Shown: positions 55,697 through 64,000, counted from the stretch's first letter. The stretch is DNA of 64,000 nucleotides from Mesorhizobium sp. ES1-1 (GCF_020164785.1 NZ_JAIUGX010000012.1:159554-223553), one strand, 5' to 3'. Program-made: numbers and translations. Notes: generated by a model from the sequence alone, not told the origin.

Positions 55697-55715
55697 CATG
55701 GGACAAACATCCCAC

Positions 55716-56186
55716 ATGAAACCGGAAATCGATGAAATTGATCGAAAACTGTTAGCCGAACTGCAGCGCGACGGCACACTCTCAGTCGACCAGCTTTCCG
55801 AGCGGGTGGCCCTGTCGCGCAATGCCTGCTGGCGGCGGGTCAAGCGGTTGGAGGAGGACGGCGTCATCACAGGCCGGGTCGCGCTCGTCGATGCGGACAA
55901 GCTCGGGCTCGGCCTTTCGGTGTTCATCCTGATCCGCACGTCGAACCACGATCCGGACTGGCTGCGGAAATTTCGCGCGGCGGTGACCGGCTTTCCCGAG
56001 ATTACCGGCGTCTATCGCATGTCGGGCGACCTCGACTATGTGCTGCGCGCCCGGGTCGCCGACGTGAAGGCCTATGACAGGCTTTATCAGCGGCTGATCG
56101 CCAAGGTGGCGCTGTCGGATGTCTCGGCTTCCTTTGTCATGGAAGAGATCAAGGAAACGACGGTGGTCCCAATGGAACTCCGCTAA
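55716..56186 (+). CDS. Lrp/AsnC-family transcriptional regulator
   Basis: 156 residues. The N-terminal HTH includes EIDRKLLAELQRDGTLSVDQ and LSRNACWRRVKRLEEDGVI; the C-terminal RAM (AsnC ligand) domain includes GVYRMSGDLDYVLRARVAD. Lrp proteins respond to amino acids or related compounds. Start 55716 (MKPEIDEI) fits the family; 55698 is also possible and has a slightly better ribosome binding site. It may control the nearby D-amino-acid oxidase-like or DUF6356 genes. Confidence 0.88.
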   Translation: MKPEIDEIDRKLLAELQRDGTLSVDQLSERVALSRNACWRRVKRLEEDGVITGRVALVDADKLGLGLSVFILIRTSNHDPDWLRKFRAAVTGFPEITGVYRMSGDLDYVLRARVADVKAYDRLYQRLIAKVALSDVSASFVMEEIKETTVVPMELR

Positions 56187-56279
56187 GATGGCCGAGTCAT
56201 GGTGACGCCCAAAGAAAGCCGTTGATAGGATTGCGGATGAATTGACCGAATCGCGTTTCGCGCCGATAGGATCGATTTT

Positions 56280-56765
56280 ATGCGCGCAGCCCTCCACAAC
56301 TCATCCGTCATCGGTCCAACCGTCGGCTTCGTCAGGTTGCCGCATGGCGAGGGACTGCCCCTTCCCGCCTATGAAAGTTCCAGCGCCGCCGGCATGGATT
56401 TGCGCGCCGCGGTGCCCGACGATCGGCCGTTGCTGATCCTGCCGGGAAAGCGCGCTTTGGTGCCGACCGGCCTGGTCATGGAGATTCCCGAAGGACTGGA
56501 AGGCCAGGTGAGGCCGCGCTCCGGCCTCGCCTTCAAACACGGCCTTACGGTCCTCAATTCACCGGGAACAATCGACAGCGACTACCGTGGCGAGGTCAAG
56601 GTTCTCCTGATCAATCTCGGCGACGAGGATTTCGCCGTGACGCGTGGCATGCGCATCGCCCAGATCGTTTTCGCGGCGGTCACGCAGGCAGCGGTGGAAG
56701 AGCGGGACCTGGCTAGCGGCACGGCGCGAGGCTCGGGCGGTTTCGGATCGACCGGCACCGCCTGA
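56280..56765 (+). CDS. dut: Deoxyuridine 5'-triphosphate nucleotidohydrolase
   Basis: 161-residue trimeric dUTPase. All five motifs are present: AGMDLRAAV, RPRSGLAFK, NSPGTIDSDYRGEVKVLL (with the catalytic Asp), RIAQIVF and the C-terminal GSGGFGSTG. It hydrolyses dUTP to dUMP and keeps uracil out of DNA. The stop overlaps the next start by one base (TGATG). Confidence 0.95.
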   Translation: MRAALHNSSVIGPTVGFVRLPHGEGLPLPAYESSSAAGMDLRAAVPDDRPLLILPGKRALVPTGLVMEIPEGLEGQVRPRSGLAFKHGLTVLNSPGTIDSDYRGEVKVLLINLGDEDFAVTRGMRIAQIVFAAVTQAAVEERDLASGTARGSGGFGSTGTA

Positions 56766-57424
56766 TGGCGCCGCCGAAGCTCGTTATCTTCGACTGCGAC
56801 GGGATTCTCGTCGATACGGAGAACATGGCCAACAAGCGGCTCGCCGACTGGCTGAATGCCGCCGGCTATCCCAAGAGTTTCGAATTCTGCCGCAAGACTT
56901 ACTCCGGCCGAAGCATGGCTTCGGTGCAGAAGGAGATCGAGACGCAGACTGAAATCCGCCTCGGCGCCGATTTCGTGGACCGCTGGAACGCCGGCCTGCC
57001 GGACCTGTTCTCCCATGGGGTTGAAGAGATCCCGTTTGTCCGCGATTTCGTCGAAGCGGTGCGCGTGGCGGGCATCGCCTATTGTGTCGCCACCTCGGCC
57101 AGGATCTCGAAAATGCACATCACGCTGGGCCAGACCGGGCTGTTGCCGCTGTTCGAACATGCGATGTTCTCGTCGACCATGGTCGCGCGCGGCAAGCCGT
57201 TCCCGGACTTGTTCCTGCACGCAGCGACGACAATGGGTTTCGCGCCCGCCGACTGCATCGTCATAGAGGACAGCGTCGCCGGCACGCAGGCCGGCGTTGC
57301 CGCCGGCATGCGGGTGTTCTCCTATCATGGCGATGCCTATTCCGACCGCGACGGCCTGATCCAGGCCGGCGGCACCCCGTTCGACGATATGCGCTCGCTG
57401 GCGGGGCTGGTCCCTCTCGGCTGA
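56765..57424 (+). CDS. HAD family hydrolase (beta-phosphoglucomutase/phosphatase-like)
   Basis: 219 residues. Motif I is IFDCDGILVDTE, motif II is VATSARIS, the motif III lysine is in GKPFPDLF, and motif IV is IVIEDSVAGTQAGVAAGM. A helical cap of the subfamily IA type lies between I and II. Likely a phosphatase or phosphomutase on sugar phosphates; the substrate is unknown. Cotranscribed with dut by a one-base overlap. Confidence 0.85.
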   Translation: MAPPKLVIFDCDGILVDTENMANKRLADWLNAAGYPKSFEFCRKTYSGRSMASVQKEIETQTEIRLGADFVDRWNAGLPDLFSHGVEEIPFVRDFVEAVRVAGIAYCVATSARISKMHITLGQTGLLPLFEHAMFSSTMVARGKPFPDLFLHAATTMGFAPADCIVIEDSVAGTQAGVAAGMRVFSYHGDAYSDRDGLIQAGGTPFDDMRSLAGLVPLG

Positions 57425-57496
57425 AGCCCGCAAAGGGACGGGCTGGACGTGCCTCGCCGCCATGCTACCGTCCCGGCAACCCGAGCCCGAGCGCCC

Positions 57497-58348
57497 ATGC
57501 CGACAAGCCTGCTTCGCTTTATCCTCGCCTTGTGCCTGCTGCCGTTGCTATGGACCGCAGCCGACGCGCGGGCTGTCAGCTCTCCGGATCTGGGCACCGC
57601 GCTGCCCGGCCGAACCGACGCGACCTATCTCGACCTGGCAAAGATGGTTATTCCTGATCTTGCCGCCGACAAGAATGGCTTCTTCAGAGGCGGGCCGCCG
57701 ATCCACATGCGCCATATCGAGGGAGCGGACAGCGGCGGTTCGCCACCCGAGACGTCGAGCCTTTCGAGTGCCGCCGTGCTTACCATAAGGGCCGGAGGCA
57801 AGGACCGGCTGGCGATGCTGTTCGACCTCGGCGGCGCTTCCGACAGCGCCGAAGGTTACGCCGTGCTGGCGCTCTACGACATCGCTGCCAAGCCCAGACT
57901 GCTCGATGCCGTGAATGTCGCCGTTGACCGTAGCACATCGTTCCGTGATCCCGGCAAGATCGCCGTCGGCGCCGGCGAAGATGTCCTCATAGCCATGAGC
58001 ACGCATTTCAATTCCAACCAGGGCTATATGGCCACGCCACTGATCATGGTCCGCGACGACCGGTTCGAACTGATCGACATGATCTATACATTCGATGAGA
58101 ATTTGTGCGCTTACAGGCGCACGCAGACCATCGCCTTCGAGCCCGTCGCGGATCAGCCCCGGGCCGCTATCCGGGCGACGGTGACCGATACCACCGCGCC
58201 CAGCGACGAAAGCTGCGACGAGGCGGCGCCAAAGGCGTCATCGCACGACATTTCCGTCACCTACCATTGGGACAAGAAAGCATCGCGCTACCTCAAGAAT
58301 TCCGACGCGTTCGAGCGTTTGGCAGCAGAGAACGCAAACCGCTTCTAG
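57497..58348 (+). CDS. Secreted hypothetical protein
   Basis: 283 residues. A signal peptide (LLRFILALCLLPLLW, likely cleavage after ADARA) suggests export to the periplasm. The rest is a mixed soluble sequence with segments AMLFDLGGASDSAEGYAVLA and LIDMIYTFDENLCAYRRTQT, without a domain I recognise. The start MPTSLLRF is chosen as the first Met ahead of the hydrophobic region. It lies 72 bases after the HAD gene. Function unknown. Confidence 0.72.
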   Translation: MPTSLLRFILALCLLPLLWTAADARAVSSPDLGTALPGRTDATYLDLAKMVIPDLAADKNGFFRGGPPIHMRHIEGADSGGSPPETSSLSSAAVLTIRAGGKDRLAMLFDLGGASDSAEGYAVLALYDIAAKPRLLDAVNVAVDRSTSFRDPGKIAVGAGEDVLIAMSTHFNSNQGYMATPLIMVRDDRFELIDMIYTFDENLCAYRRTQTIAFEPVADQPRAAIRATVTDTTAPSDESCDEAAPKASSHDISVTYHWDKKASRYLKNSDAFERLAAENANRF

Positions 58349-58423
58349 ACTGGCGCATTCATTTGCCCGGCGAAAACGGGCGCGATAGAGTTGCGTTGCG
58401 ACCGGCTTCCAGAGGGGGGTTCC

Positions 58424-59224
58424 ATGGACAAGGGCAAGATTTTTCGCGACCTGCATGCCACGACATTCGTCATCCCAAATCCCTGGGATGTCGGCACGAC
58501 GAAGCTCTTGGGTTCGTTCGGCTTCAAAGCTCTGGCCACAACCAGCGCCGGCTTTGCCTTTTCGCGCGGCCTGCCGGATGGCGCTGTGACTTTCGAGCAG
58601 ATGATCCATCATTGCCGCGAGGTGTCGGCGGCGACCAGCCTGCCGGTCTCGGCCGACCTCGAAAAGGGCAAGGGCGACAGCCCCGAGCAGGCCGCCGAAA
58701 CCATCTTCGCGGCGGAGGCGGCCGGCCTTGCAGGCTGCTCGATCGAGGACCATACCGGCGATCCTGAAAAGCCGATTTATGATTTCGCTCACGCGGTTGA
58801 GCGCGTCGCGGCGGCGGTAGAGGCGGCGCGAGCGCTGAAGCGCGATTTCGTGTTCACGGCGCGGGCCGAGAATTTCTTGTGGGGCAAGGCCGACCTCGAC
58901 GACACGATCAAGCGGCTGCAGGCTTTCGAGAAGGCCGGCGCCGACGTGCTCTATGCGCCAGGCATCGGCGACGTCGAGATGGTCAGCACGCTGTGCTCGG
59001 CGCTCGGCAAGCCGGTCAATGTCATGGCCAGAGCGGGCTTCACCATCGCCGATCTCTCGATGGCCGGCGTGAAGCGCATCTCGCTTGGACCATGGCTGAC
59101 CAATTTCGCCTATGGCATGCTGGAAACTGCGGTGCGAGAGATCCAGCAGGACGGCACGTTCGGCTTCACCCGCGCCGCCATGCCGTTCGGCAAGTTGCAG
59201 GCGCTGTTTAGCAAGCCCATTTGA
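58424..59224 (+). CDS. Isocitrate lyase/PEP mutase family protein
   Basis: 266 residues, TIM-barrel of the ICL/PEPM superfamily. VIPNPWDVGTTKLLGSFGF, VSADLEKGKGDS and CSIEDHTG are the metal and substrate segments. The KKCGH motif of isocitrate and methylisocitrate lyases is missing, so it belongs to the broad PEPM/oxaloacetate-decarboxylase-like branch that cleaves or decarboxylates 2-oxo acids. Start after AGAGGGGGG. It lies 16 bases before the hydroxyproline enzyme gene, so the two may act in one pathway. Confidence 0.82.
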   Translation: MDKGKIFRDLHATTFVIPNPWDVGTTKLLGSFGFKALATTSAGFAFSRGLPDGAVTFEQMIHHCREVSAATSLPVSADLEKGKGDSPEQAAETIFAAEAAGLAGCSIEDHTGDPEKPIYDFAHAVERVAAAVEAARALKRDFVFTARAENFLWGKADLDDTIKRLQAFEKAGADVLYAPGIGDVEMVSTLCSALGKPVNVMARAGFTIADLSMAGVKRISLGPWLTNFAYGMLETAVREIQQDGTFGFTRAAMPFGKLQALFSKPI

Positions 59225-59240
59225 TGGGCGGGCCAAGCGC

Positions 59241-60239
59241 ATGACACTCACGGTCGTCGACATGCATACGGGCGGCGAGCCGCTCAGGATCGTCACCTCG
59301 GGCTATCCGGATATTCCCAAGGGAACCATCCTGGAAAAACGCGCCTATGTGCGCGACCATCTCGATCACCTGCGCAAGCTGCTGATCTTCGAGCCGCGCG
59401 GCCATTACGACATGTATGGCGCGGTGCTGGTCGAGCCTGACCTTCCCGGCGCCGACCTTGCCGTGCTGTTCATGCACAATGAAGGCTATTCGACCATGTG
59501 CGGACACGCCATCGTGGCGCTCGGCCGCTATGCGGTCGATGAAGGTCTGGTGGCAAAACAGGAACCGATCACCACCGTCAACATCGAGGCGCCGTGCGGC
59601 CTGGTTGTCGCCTCGGTGGAGGTCAGGGATGGCAGAGCGGGCGCCGTGTCTTTCGAAAGCGTGCCGGCCTTCCTGCTTGCCCGCGAGGAGCGGATCGAGT
59701 TGGCCGGATATGGCCTGATCGAATTCGACATTGCCTATGGCGGGGCCTTCTACGCGCTGGCCGACTGCCATCAGTTCGGGCTGGAGTTCGGCCAAAGCAG
59801 GGTGCGCGATTTCGTCGACGCGGCGGCGGCCCTGACCGAAAGGCTGAAAGCGGATTTCCGCCTCTCGCATCCCGACCACGCCGACCTCGCTTTTCTCTAC
59901 GGCACCATCCTGACTGACGGAAAAGATGATTTCTCAGACGAGGCGACCAAGAACATCTGCGTCTTCGCCGATGCCGAGGTCGACCGCTCGCCGACCGGCT
60001 CCGGCGTCACGGCGCGGCTGGCGGCGATGCATGCCAAGGGCGTGATTACTGTGGGACAGACGCGCATTTTCGAGAGCATTGCGGGCTCGCGCTTTTCCGG
60101 CTCGGTGGTGCGGAGGGCGAAGGCCGGGCCGCACGAGGCCATTGTCGCTCGCGTCGGCGGCCGCGCCTATTATTCCGGGCGGTCGGAATTCGTCATCGAA
60201 GCCGATGACGAACTCGGGCGCGGTTTCCTGCTGCGCTGA
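59241..60239 (+). CDS. Proline racemase family, probable trans-3-hydroxy-L-proline dehydratase
   Basis: 332 residues, proline racemase fold. The first catalytic residue is Cys87 in STMCGHAIVALGRY. The second, a Cys in racemases and 4-hydroxyproline epimerases, is Thr252 here, in DRSPTGSGVTARLAAM. This Cys/Thr pair marks trans-3-hydroxy-L-proline dehydratases (as in human L3HYPDH), which make delta1-pyrroline-2-carboxylate. It is a cytosolic enzyme of 3-hydroxyproline (collagen or plant-derived) use. Start ATG at 59241; no strong ribosome binding site is seen. Confidence 0.85.
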   Translation: MTLTVVDMHTGGEPLRIVTSGYPDIPKGTILEKRAYVRDHLDHLRKLLIFEPRGHYDMYGAVLVEPDLPGADLAVLFMHNEGYSTMCGHAIVALGRYAVDEGLVAKQEPITTVNIEAPCGLVVASVEVRDGRAGAVSFESVPAFLLAREERIELAGYGLIEFDIAYGGAFYALADCHQFGLEFGQSRVRDFVDAAAALTERLKADFRLSHPDHADLAFLYGTILTDGKDDFSDEATKNICVFADAEVDRSPTGSGVTARLAAMHAKGVITVGQTRIFESIAGSRFSGSVVRRAKAGPHEAIVARVGGRAYYSGRSEFVIEADDELGRGFLLR

Positions 60240-60246
60240 ACGGGCG

Positions 60247-60957
60247 TCAGGCCCTCGTGACCCGCGCCGTCTCCCGCGCCGAGACCGCCTTGTGGAGATG
60301 CACCATCATGGCGGCGGCGAAGAGCGGCGTCAGCAGATTGAGCAATGGTATGGCGAGGAACGCCGCTATGACCAGTCCGGCGAGAAACACCGTGCCTGCA
60401 TAGTGCTTGCGCAAGGCCCTGGCCTCGTCCTCAGGACGAAAGCGCATGGCAGCGAATTCGAAGAACTCGCGCCCGAGCAGATAGCCGTTGACGATGAAGA
60501 AGGCTGCGATGTTTATGCCCGGCACCAGGAGCAGCAGAAGCGCGACGGCGTTGCCGAGTATGACGACGCCCAGGAACCGCAGCGCCAGCACCAGCGAGCG
60601 CAGCGCCGGCATGGCGCGTCCGGGCGCATCGCCGGGATAATCGGTTCGCTCGACTACTTCGGCAATATCATCGAGGAACAGGCCCGCGACGACAGCGGTC
60701 ACCGGTGCAATGAGCAACGCCATGCCGAAGGCAAGCGCGATCGCGGCGATGATGCCGCCAATCAAACCGGCCCAGGACGGCAGGCCCGGCAACAGCGTCT
60801 GCAGCCATGGCAGGGCCAGCCATTCGACGACGCTGGTCAGGCCGAACCACAGGGCGACGAGCGCCAGCATGGTCAGGCCCAGAGTCTTGAAGAACACGGC
60901 GCGAAACGGAGGCGAGATCAGCTCGAGGGCCGCGATGCGGGCAGCGTCGAAAATCAT
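60247..60957 (-). CDS. EI24/CysZ-like membrane protein
   Basis: 236 residues from MIFDAARIAALE, EI24 domain. About five to six membrane helices are visible (for example FFKTLGLTMLALVALWFG, AGLIGGIIAAIALAFGMALL and FLGVVILGNAVALLLLLVPG). The family includes CysZ sulfate permeases, but homologues in rhizobia are annotated only by family. An alternative start at 60978 adds seven residues. Convergent with the hydroxyproline enzyme gene. Confidence 0.83.
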   Translation of the reverse strand: MIFDAARIAALELISPPFRAVFFKTLGLTMLALVALWFGLTSVVEWLALPWLQTLLPGLPSWAGLIGGIIAAIALAFGMALLIAPVTAVVAGLFLDDIAEVVERTDYPGDAPGRAMPALRSLVLALRFLGVVILGNAVALLLLLVPGINIAAFFIVNGYLLGREFFEFAAMRFRPEDEARALRKHYAGTVFLAGLVIAAFLAIPLLNLLTPLFAAAMMVHLHKAVSARETARVTRA

Positions 60958-61046
60958 CGTGGCTAAGCCCCCGGTCATCGGATACCGCCAGAAGGGGCGG
61001 ACGCTTCCCCAGATAGGCAGCGCACGTTAACAGCACAAGCCAATAG

Positions 61047-61949
61047 CTATGAAGCGGGCAACTGCCTGCGCACAGGGATCGTCATCGCCGCGACCCCGGC
61101 AACCACAAAGCCCATGCCCAACCATGCCGTCGGACCCAGGCTTTCGCCCAGGAAGATGGCGCCGATGCCGACGCCGATCGGGACGCGCAGATAGGCTTGC
61201 GATGTCGTGCCGACCGAACCCAGCGACTGGATGAGGCGGAAATAGATGGCAAAGGCTAGCGCCGTCGAGAACACGGACAGGGCGAGCAGAGCCAGGATGG
61301 ACGCCAGGGATGGCGTCAGCGTCCAGGGCCGGTCCACCACCAGGCCGACCGGCACCAGGATGAGGGCGCCACAGAGCATCGAGCCCGCCGCCGGCAGCAT
61401 CGGATCGAGGCCCTTGAAGCCACGCCCGAAGATAGCGGCACCCGCATAGGAGATGGTGGCAACGATGATGGCCAGTTGCGCCCACAGTTCGTGACCCAAT
61501 CCGCCAAGCGCCTGCGTGCCGATGACGAGGCAGATGCCGATGATGCCTGCGCCCACGCCAATCAGCTTGCGTGTCGTCACCGGCTCATGACGGGTGATCA
61601 GCGCGGTGAGCAGGAAGGTGAAGATCGGCGAAGTCGAGTTGAGGATTGTGGCGAGCCCGGCATCGACCGAGCGCTCGGCGGCGGCGATCAGCGTGAAAGG
61701 CACGACGCTGTTGAGGCAGGCCTGCAAGGCAAAGCGCCGCCACATGGCTGCGTCGCGCGGCATGAAAAGCCCGCGCCAGCGGATGATGGCGAACAGGATG
61801 GTGCCGGCGATCAAGGTGCGGGCGGCGATGAAGGTGACTGGCGGGATCGTCTCGACGCCGATCTTGATGAAGGTGTAAGAGGCGCCCCACAGGACCGCCA
61901 GGACGCCGAGCAGCGCCAGATCGGTCGTCATATTGCTCTTTTCAGACAT
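61047..61949 (-). CDS. EamA/DMT-family transporter
   Basis: 300 residues, ten helices in two EamA repeats: LLGVLAVLWGASYTFIKIG at the start and VGIGAIFLGESLGPTAWLG near the end. Likely moves small metabolites across the inner membrane. Start MSEKSNMTTDLAL; divergent from the adenosine kinase-like gene, with 231 bases between that hold no other gene. A much longer frame through this space is rejected as an antisense shadow. Confidence 0.86.
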   Translation of the reverse strand: MSEKSNMTTDLALLGVLAVLWGASYTFIKIGVETIPPVTFIAARTLIAGTILFAIIRWRGLFMPRDAAMWRRFALQACLNSVVPFTLIAAAERSVDAGLATILNSTSPIFTFLLTALITRHEPVTTRKLIGVGAGIIGICLVIGTQALGGLGHELWAQLAIIVATISYAGAAIFGRGFKGLDPMLPAAGSMLCGALILVPVGLVVDRPWTLTPSLASILALLALSVFSTALAFAIYFRLIQSLGSVGTTSQAYLRVPIGVGIGAIFLGESLGPTAWLGMGFVVAGVAAMTIPVRRQLPAS

Positions 61950-62180
61950 GGGGCACGCCGCTTCGTGTGTTGCGGTCGTTCTAGGCAACGCTGCTGGGAA
62001 ATGCTTCGTCCACGGTCGAATTGTCGTAGCGCCTGGCTTTTCATGCGCGCCGGCCGGCTCTCGCCGCCACATGGCTATTGCGGTCCCGCCGGAACCGAGA
62101 AAATCGGTTGCCAGTTTTCGGGGTCCTGCTGTAGACCCGCCCGGGCGCGGCAGAAAGCCGGCTGGGTGGCGGAGACTTTG

Positions 62181-63173
62181 ATGGCCGACTATGACGTGCT
62201 CTGCATCGGCAATGCCATTGTCGACATCATCGCCCAGTGCGACGAGGAATTCCTCCAGACCAACGGCATCATCAAGGGTGCGATGAACCTCATCGACACC
62301 CACCGCGCCGAACTGCTCTACAGCCGCATGGGCCCGGCGATCGAGGCCTCCGGCGGCAGCGCGGGCAACACGGCCGCCGGCGTCGCCAGCTTCGGCGGCC
62401 GTGCCGCGTTCTTCGGCAAGGTTTCCAACGACGCGCTCGGCGAAATCTACGCGCATGACATCCATGCGCAGGGCGTCGCCTTCGACACCAAGCCGCTTCA
62501 GGGCGAGCCGCCGACGGCGCGCTCGATGATCTTCGTCACGCCCGATGGCGAGCGCTCGATGAACACCTATCTCGGCGCCTGCGTCGAACTCGGACCGGAG
62601 GATGTCGAGGCCGACAAGGCCTCCGGCGCCAAGGTCACCTATTTCGAGGGCTATCTCTGGGACCCGCCGCGGGCCAAGGAAGCGATCCGGCAGACGGCGA
62701 AGCTGGCGCATGCGGCAGGCCGCGAGGTCTCCATGACATTGTCGGATTCGTTCTGCGTCGACCGCTATCGCGACGAGTTCCTCGAGCTGATGCGCTCCGG
62801 CACCGTCGACATCGTCTTCGCCAACAGCCACGAGATCAAGTCGCTCTACCAGACATCGTCGTTCGACGAGGCGCTGGCGCAGATCCGCAAGGATTGCCGG
62901 ATTGCCGCCGTGACTCGCTCGGAGAAGGGCTCGGTCATCGTGCGTGGCGACGAGACCGTTGTGATCCAGGCCACCGCCATCAACGAACTGGTCGACACGA
63001 CCGGGGCCGGTGACCTCTACGCCGCGGGCTTCCTGCATGGCTACACGCAGGGCCGCGACCTCAAGACCTGCGGCGACCTCGGCTCGCTAGCGGCCGGGCT
63101 GGTCATCCAGCAGATTGGCCCGCGCCCACGCCAGAATTTGCGCAAAGAGGCTGAACAGGCGGGGTTGTTGTAG
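62181..63173 (+). CDS. Adenosine kinase-like PfkB family carbohydrate kinase
   Basis: 330 residues, ribokinase/PfkB fold. GGSAGNTAAGVASFGG is the PfkB signature 1 region, and DTTGAGDLYAAGFLHG is signature 2 with the catalytic Asp in the anion hole. The N-terminus MADYDVLCIGNAIVDIIA is typical of rhizobial proteins named adenosine kinase. It probably phosphorylates adenosine or a related nucleoside in the cytosol. Start after GGAGA; monocistronic. Confidence 0.88.
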   Translation: MADYDVLCIGNAIVDIIAQCDEEFLQTNGIIKGAMNLIDTHRAELLYSRMGPAIEASGGSAGNTAAGVASFGGRAAFFGKVSNDALGEIYAHDIHAQGVAFDTKPLQGEPPTARSMIFVTPDGERSMNTYLGACVELGPEDVEADKASGAKVTYFEGYLWDPPRAKEAIRQTAKLAHAAGREVSMTLSDSFCVDRYRDEFLELMRSGTVDIVFANSHEIKSLYQTSSFDEALAQIRKDCRIAAVTRSEKGSVIVRGDETVVIQATAINELVDTTGAGDLYAAGFLHGYTQGRDLKTCGDLGSLAAGLVIQQIGPRPRQNLRKEAEQAGLL

Positions 63174-63178
63174 GGTGA

Positions 63179-63377
63179 GCTGCTGATTTCCCCCCTAGTG
63201 GGGGAGATGGCCGGCAGGCCAGAGGGGGGCGCTGTCCCGCCGGCATGTCCCAAATTTTATGGCCTCAGGATGCGACGCCTGCGATAGTGCGGCGCAAGCA
63301 TCGCAACGCAGCGATCCGTCACGCCCCCCCTCTGCCCTGCCAATCTCCCCCACGAGGGGGGAGATTGGCAGCTTCAC
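63179..63377. repeat. Palindromic intergenic repeat (family A copy), degenerate
   Basis: The left arm (63179-63235, with GGGGGAGATGGCCGGCAGGC) and right arm (63321-63377, with CCTGCCAATCTCCCCC) are imperfect inverted repeats and resemble the element at 32695-32847. Internal CCCCCTAGTGGGGG and CCCCCACGAGGGGG hairpins are present. The gap 63174-63538 contains this element and no convincing gene. Confidence 0.7.
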
Positions 63378-63529
63378 CGTCGCGCGAATGTCACACATCG
63401 CTCCTACACGACAACGCGGACGTGCCGCCATGACATTGAGGTTCGCGGTCCGTCGGGGTGTCGAAGATGCAAGACAGCAATCTGTCGGACGACAGCGTTC
63501 GCTGCCGCCGCAATGTCCATCCGCCACAT

Positions 63530-64000
63530 TAGAGCGTTTCACGTTTTGACGGAAGCGTATCCTGCGTTTTCAAAGTAGTTCCTGCATTCGGTTGCCTCGA
63601 TGGTTTCGACGAGGTGGCCGATGTGGCGCCAGGTGTCCTCGACGCTGCGTTTCTGAGCTTGGCGCATCCAGTGCTTGATCTTGGCAAAGGCTTGCTCGAT
63701 CGGATTGAGGTCTGGAGAGTAGGGTGGCAGATACCAGAGCCTGGCACCGGCAGCCTTGATCATCTGCCTGATAGCCGCCGACTTATGACTTCCGAGATTA
63801 TCCATGACGACGATATCGCCGGGCTTCAGCACCGCGATGAGCTGCTGCTCGACATAGGCGCGGAAGCATTGGCCGTTGATCGGGCCGTCGAAGACGCAAG
63901 GCGCTGTAAGCCGATCGCAGCGTAGCGCGCCCAGGAAGGTCAGCGTGCGCCAGTGGCCGTGCGGAGCCAAGCCACGCAGCCGCTTGCCCTTGGGGCCCCA
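63530..64000 (-). mobile_element. IS630-type insertion sequence, one end only
   Basis: The element end is probably near the TA at 63530-63531, followed by GAGCGTTTCACGTTTTGACG, just outside the transposase stop. A terminal inverted repeat cannot be confirmed because the other end is outside the window. Confidence 0.65.
63539..64000 (-). CDS. IS630-family transposase (C-terminal part, continues beyond window)
   Basis: 153 residues visible, open to base 64000, so the N-terminus is outside the window. DDE_3 domain signatures are present: VVMDNLGSHKSAAIRQM with the second catalytic Asp, and LPPYSPDLNPIEQAFAKIK with the catalytic Glu. The likely first Asp is further upstream. IS630 transposases cut at TA dinucleotides. 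Confidence 0.88.
   Translation of the reverse strand, partial: WGPKGKRLRGLAPHGHWRTLTFLGALRCDRLTAPCVFDGPINGQCFRAYVEQQLIAVLKPGDIVVMDNLGSHKSAAIRQMIKAAGARLWYLPPYSPDLNPIEQAFAKIKHWMRQAQKRSVEDTWRHIGHLVETIEATECRNYFENAGYASVKT

Noticed and set aside
63188..63375. CRISPR-like array suggested by repeated CCCCC/GGGGG blocks
   Set aside because: The blocks are inverted, not regularly spaced direct repeats with unique spacers, and no cas genes are present.

Overview
The window is GC-rich and densely coded. It reads as the chromosome of an alphaproteobacterium of the order Hyphomicrobiales (Rhizobiales), most like Mesorhizobium. The inference rests on the protein families, on the large number of ABC importers and sugar- or amine-catabolic genes, and on families of short palindromic intergenic repeats of the kind common in rhizobial genomes. 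No rRNA, tRNA, CRISPR array or prophage was seen. The only mobile element is the end of an IS630-type insertion sequence at the right edge.

Bases 1-12.3k: the tail of an aminotransferase class V protein and a GNAT acetyltransferase (+) converge on a complete dipeptide ABC importer operon dppABCDF (-). Divergent from it is a fatty-acyl-CoA ligase with an unusual Ala/Lys/Pro-rich N-terminal extension. A SAM methyltransferase follows, then glucose-6-phosphate isomerase translationally coupled to a HAD phosphatase.

12.5-24.1k: a MocR-type regulator and an MttB-superfamily methyltransferase without pyrrolysine; a small unknown gene and chromate transporter chrA; an IlvD/Edd sugar-acid dehydratase; a CoxG-like protein; the Mrp Fe-S carrier; and the Pit phosphate transporter with its DUF47 partner.

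23.2-30.7k: a LysR regulator and the NAD-dependent molybdenum formate dehydrogenase operon fdsGBA-fdhD-fdsD. A rhizobial repeat lies between fdsA and fdhD.

30.9-42.6k: a probable catabolic island. It holds a polyamine-type ABC importer with a DeoR regulator, two choline-kinase-like phosphotransferases, a fused FAD oxidase/GcvT enzyme of the dimethylglycine or sarcosine dehydrogenase type, a SAM methyltransferase and a DMT exporter. Together with the MttB homologue and formate dehydrogenase it suggests breakdown of an N-methylated amine, with one-carbon units ending as formate and CO2. The substrate is not known.

42.7-54k: a cytosine-deaminase-like amidohydrolase, a lipid/drug ABC exporter, ilvD, a three-gene glycan cluster (sugar-nucleotide reductase and two glycosyltransferases) and release factor 3.

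54-64k: a D-amino-acid-oxidase-like flavoprotein, a DUF6356 protein, an Lrp regulator, dut, a HAD phosphatase, a secreted unknown, an ICL/PEPM-family lyase, a trans-3-hydroxy-L-proline dehydratase-type enzyme, an EI24 membrane protein, a DMT transporter, an adenosine kinase-like PfkB protein, a repeat element and the IS630 end.

I found no clearly new defence or mobile system. The most interesting items are the N-methyl-amine island, the non-pyrrolysine MttB homologue with its MocR regulator, the FadD extension, and several strong palindromes upstream of chrA, the MocR gene, the fds operon and the Lrp gene.
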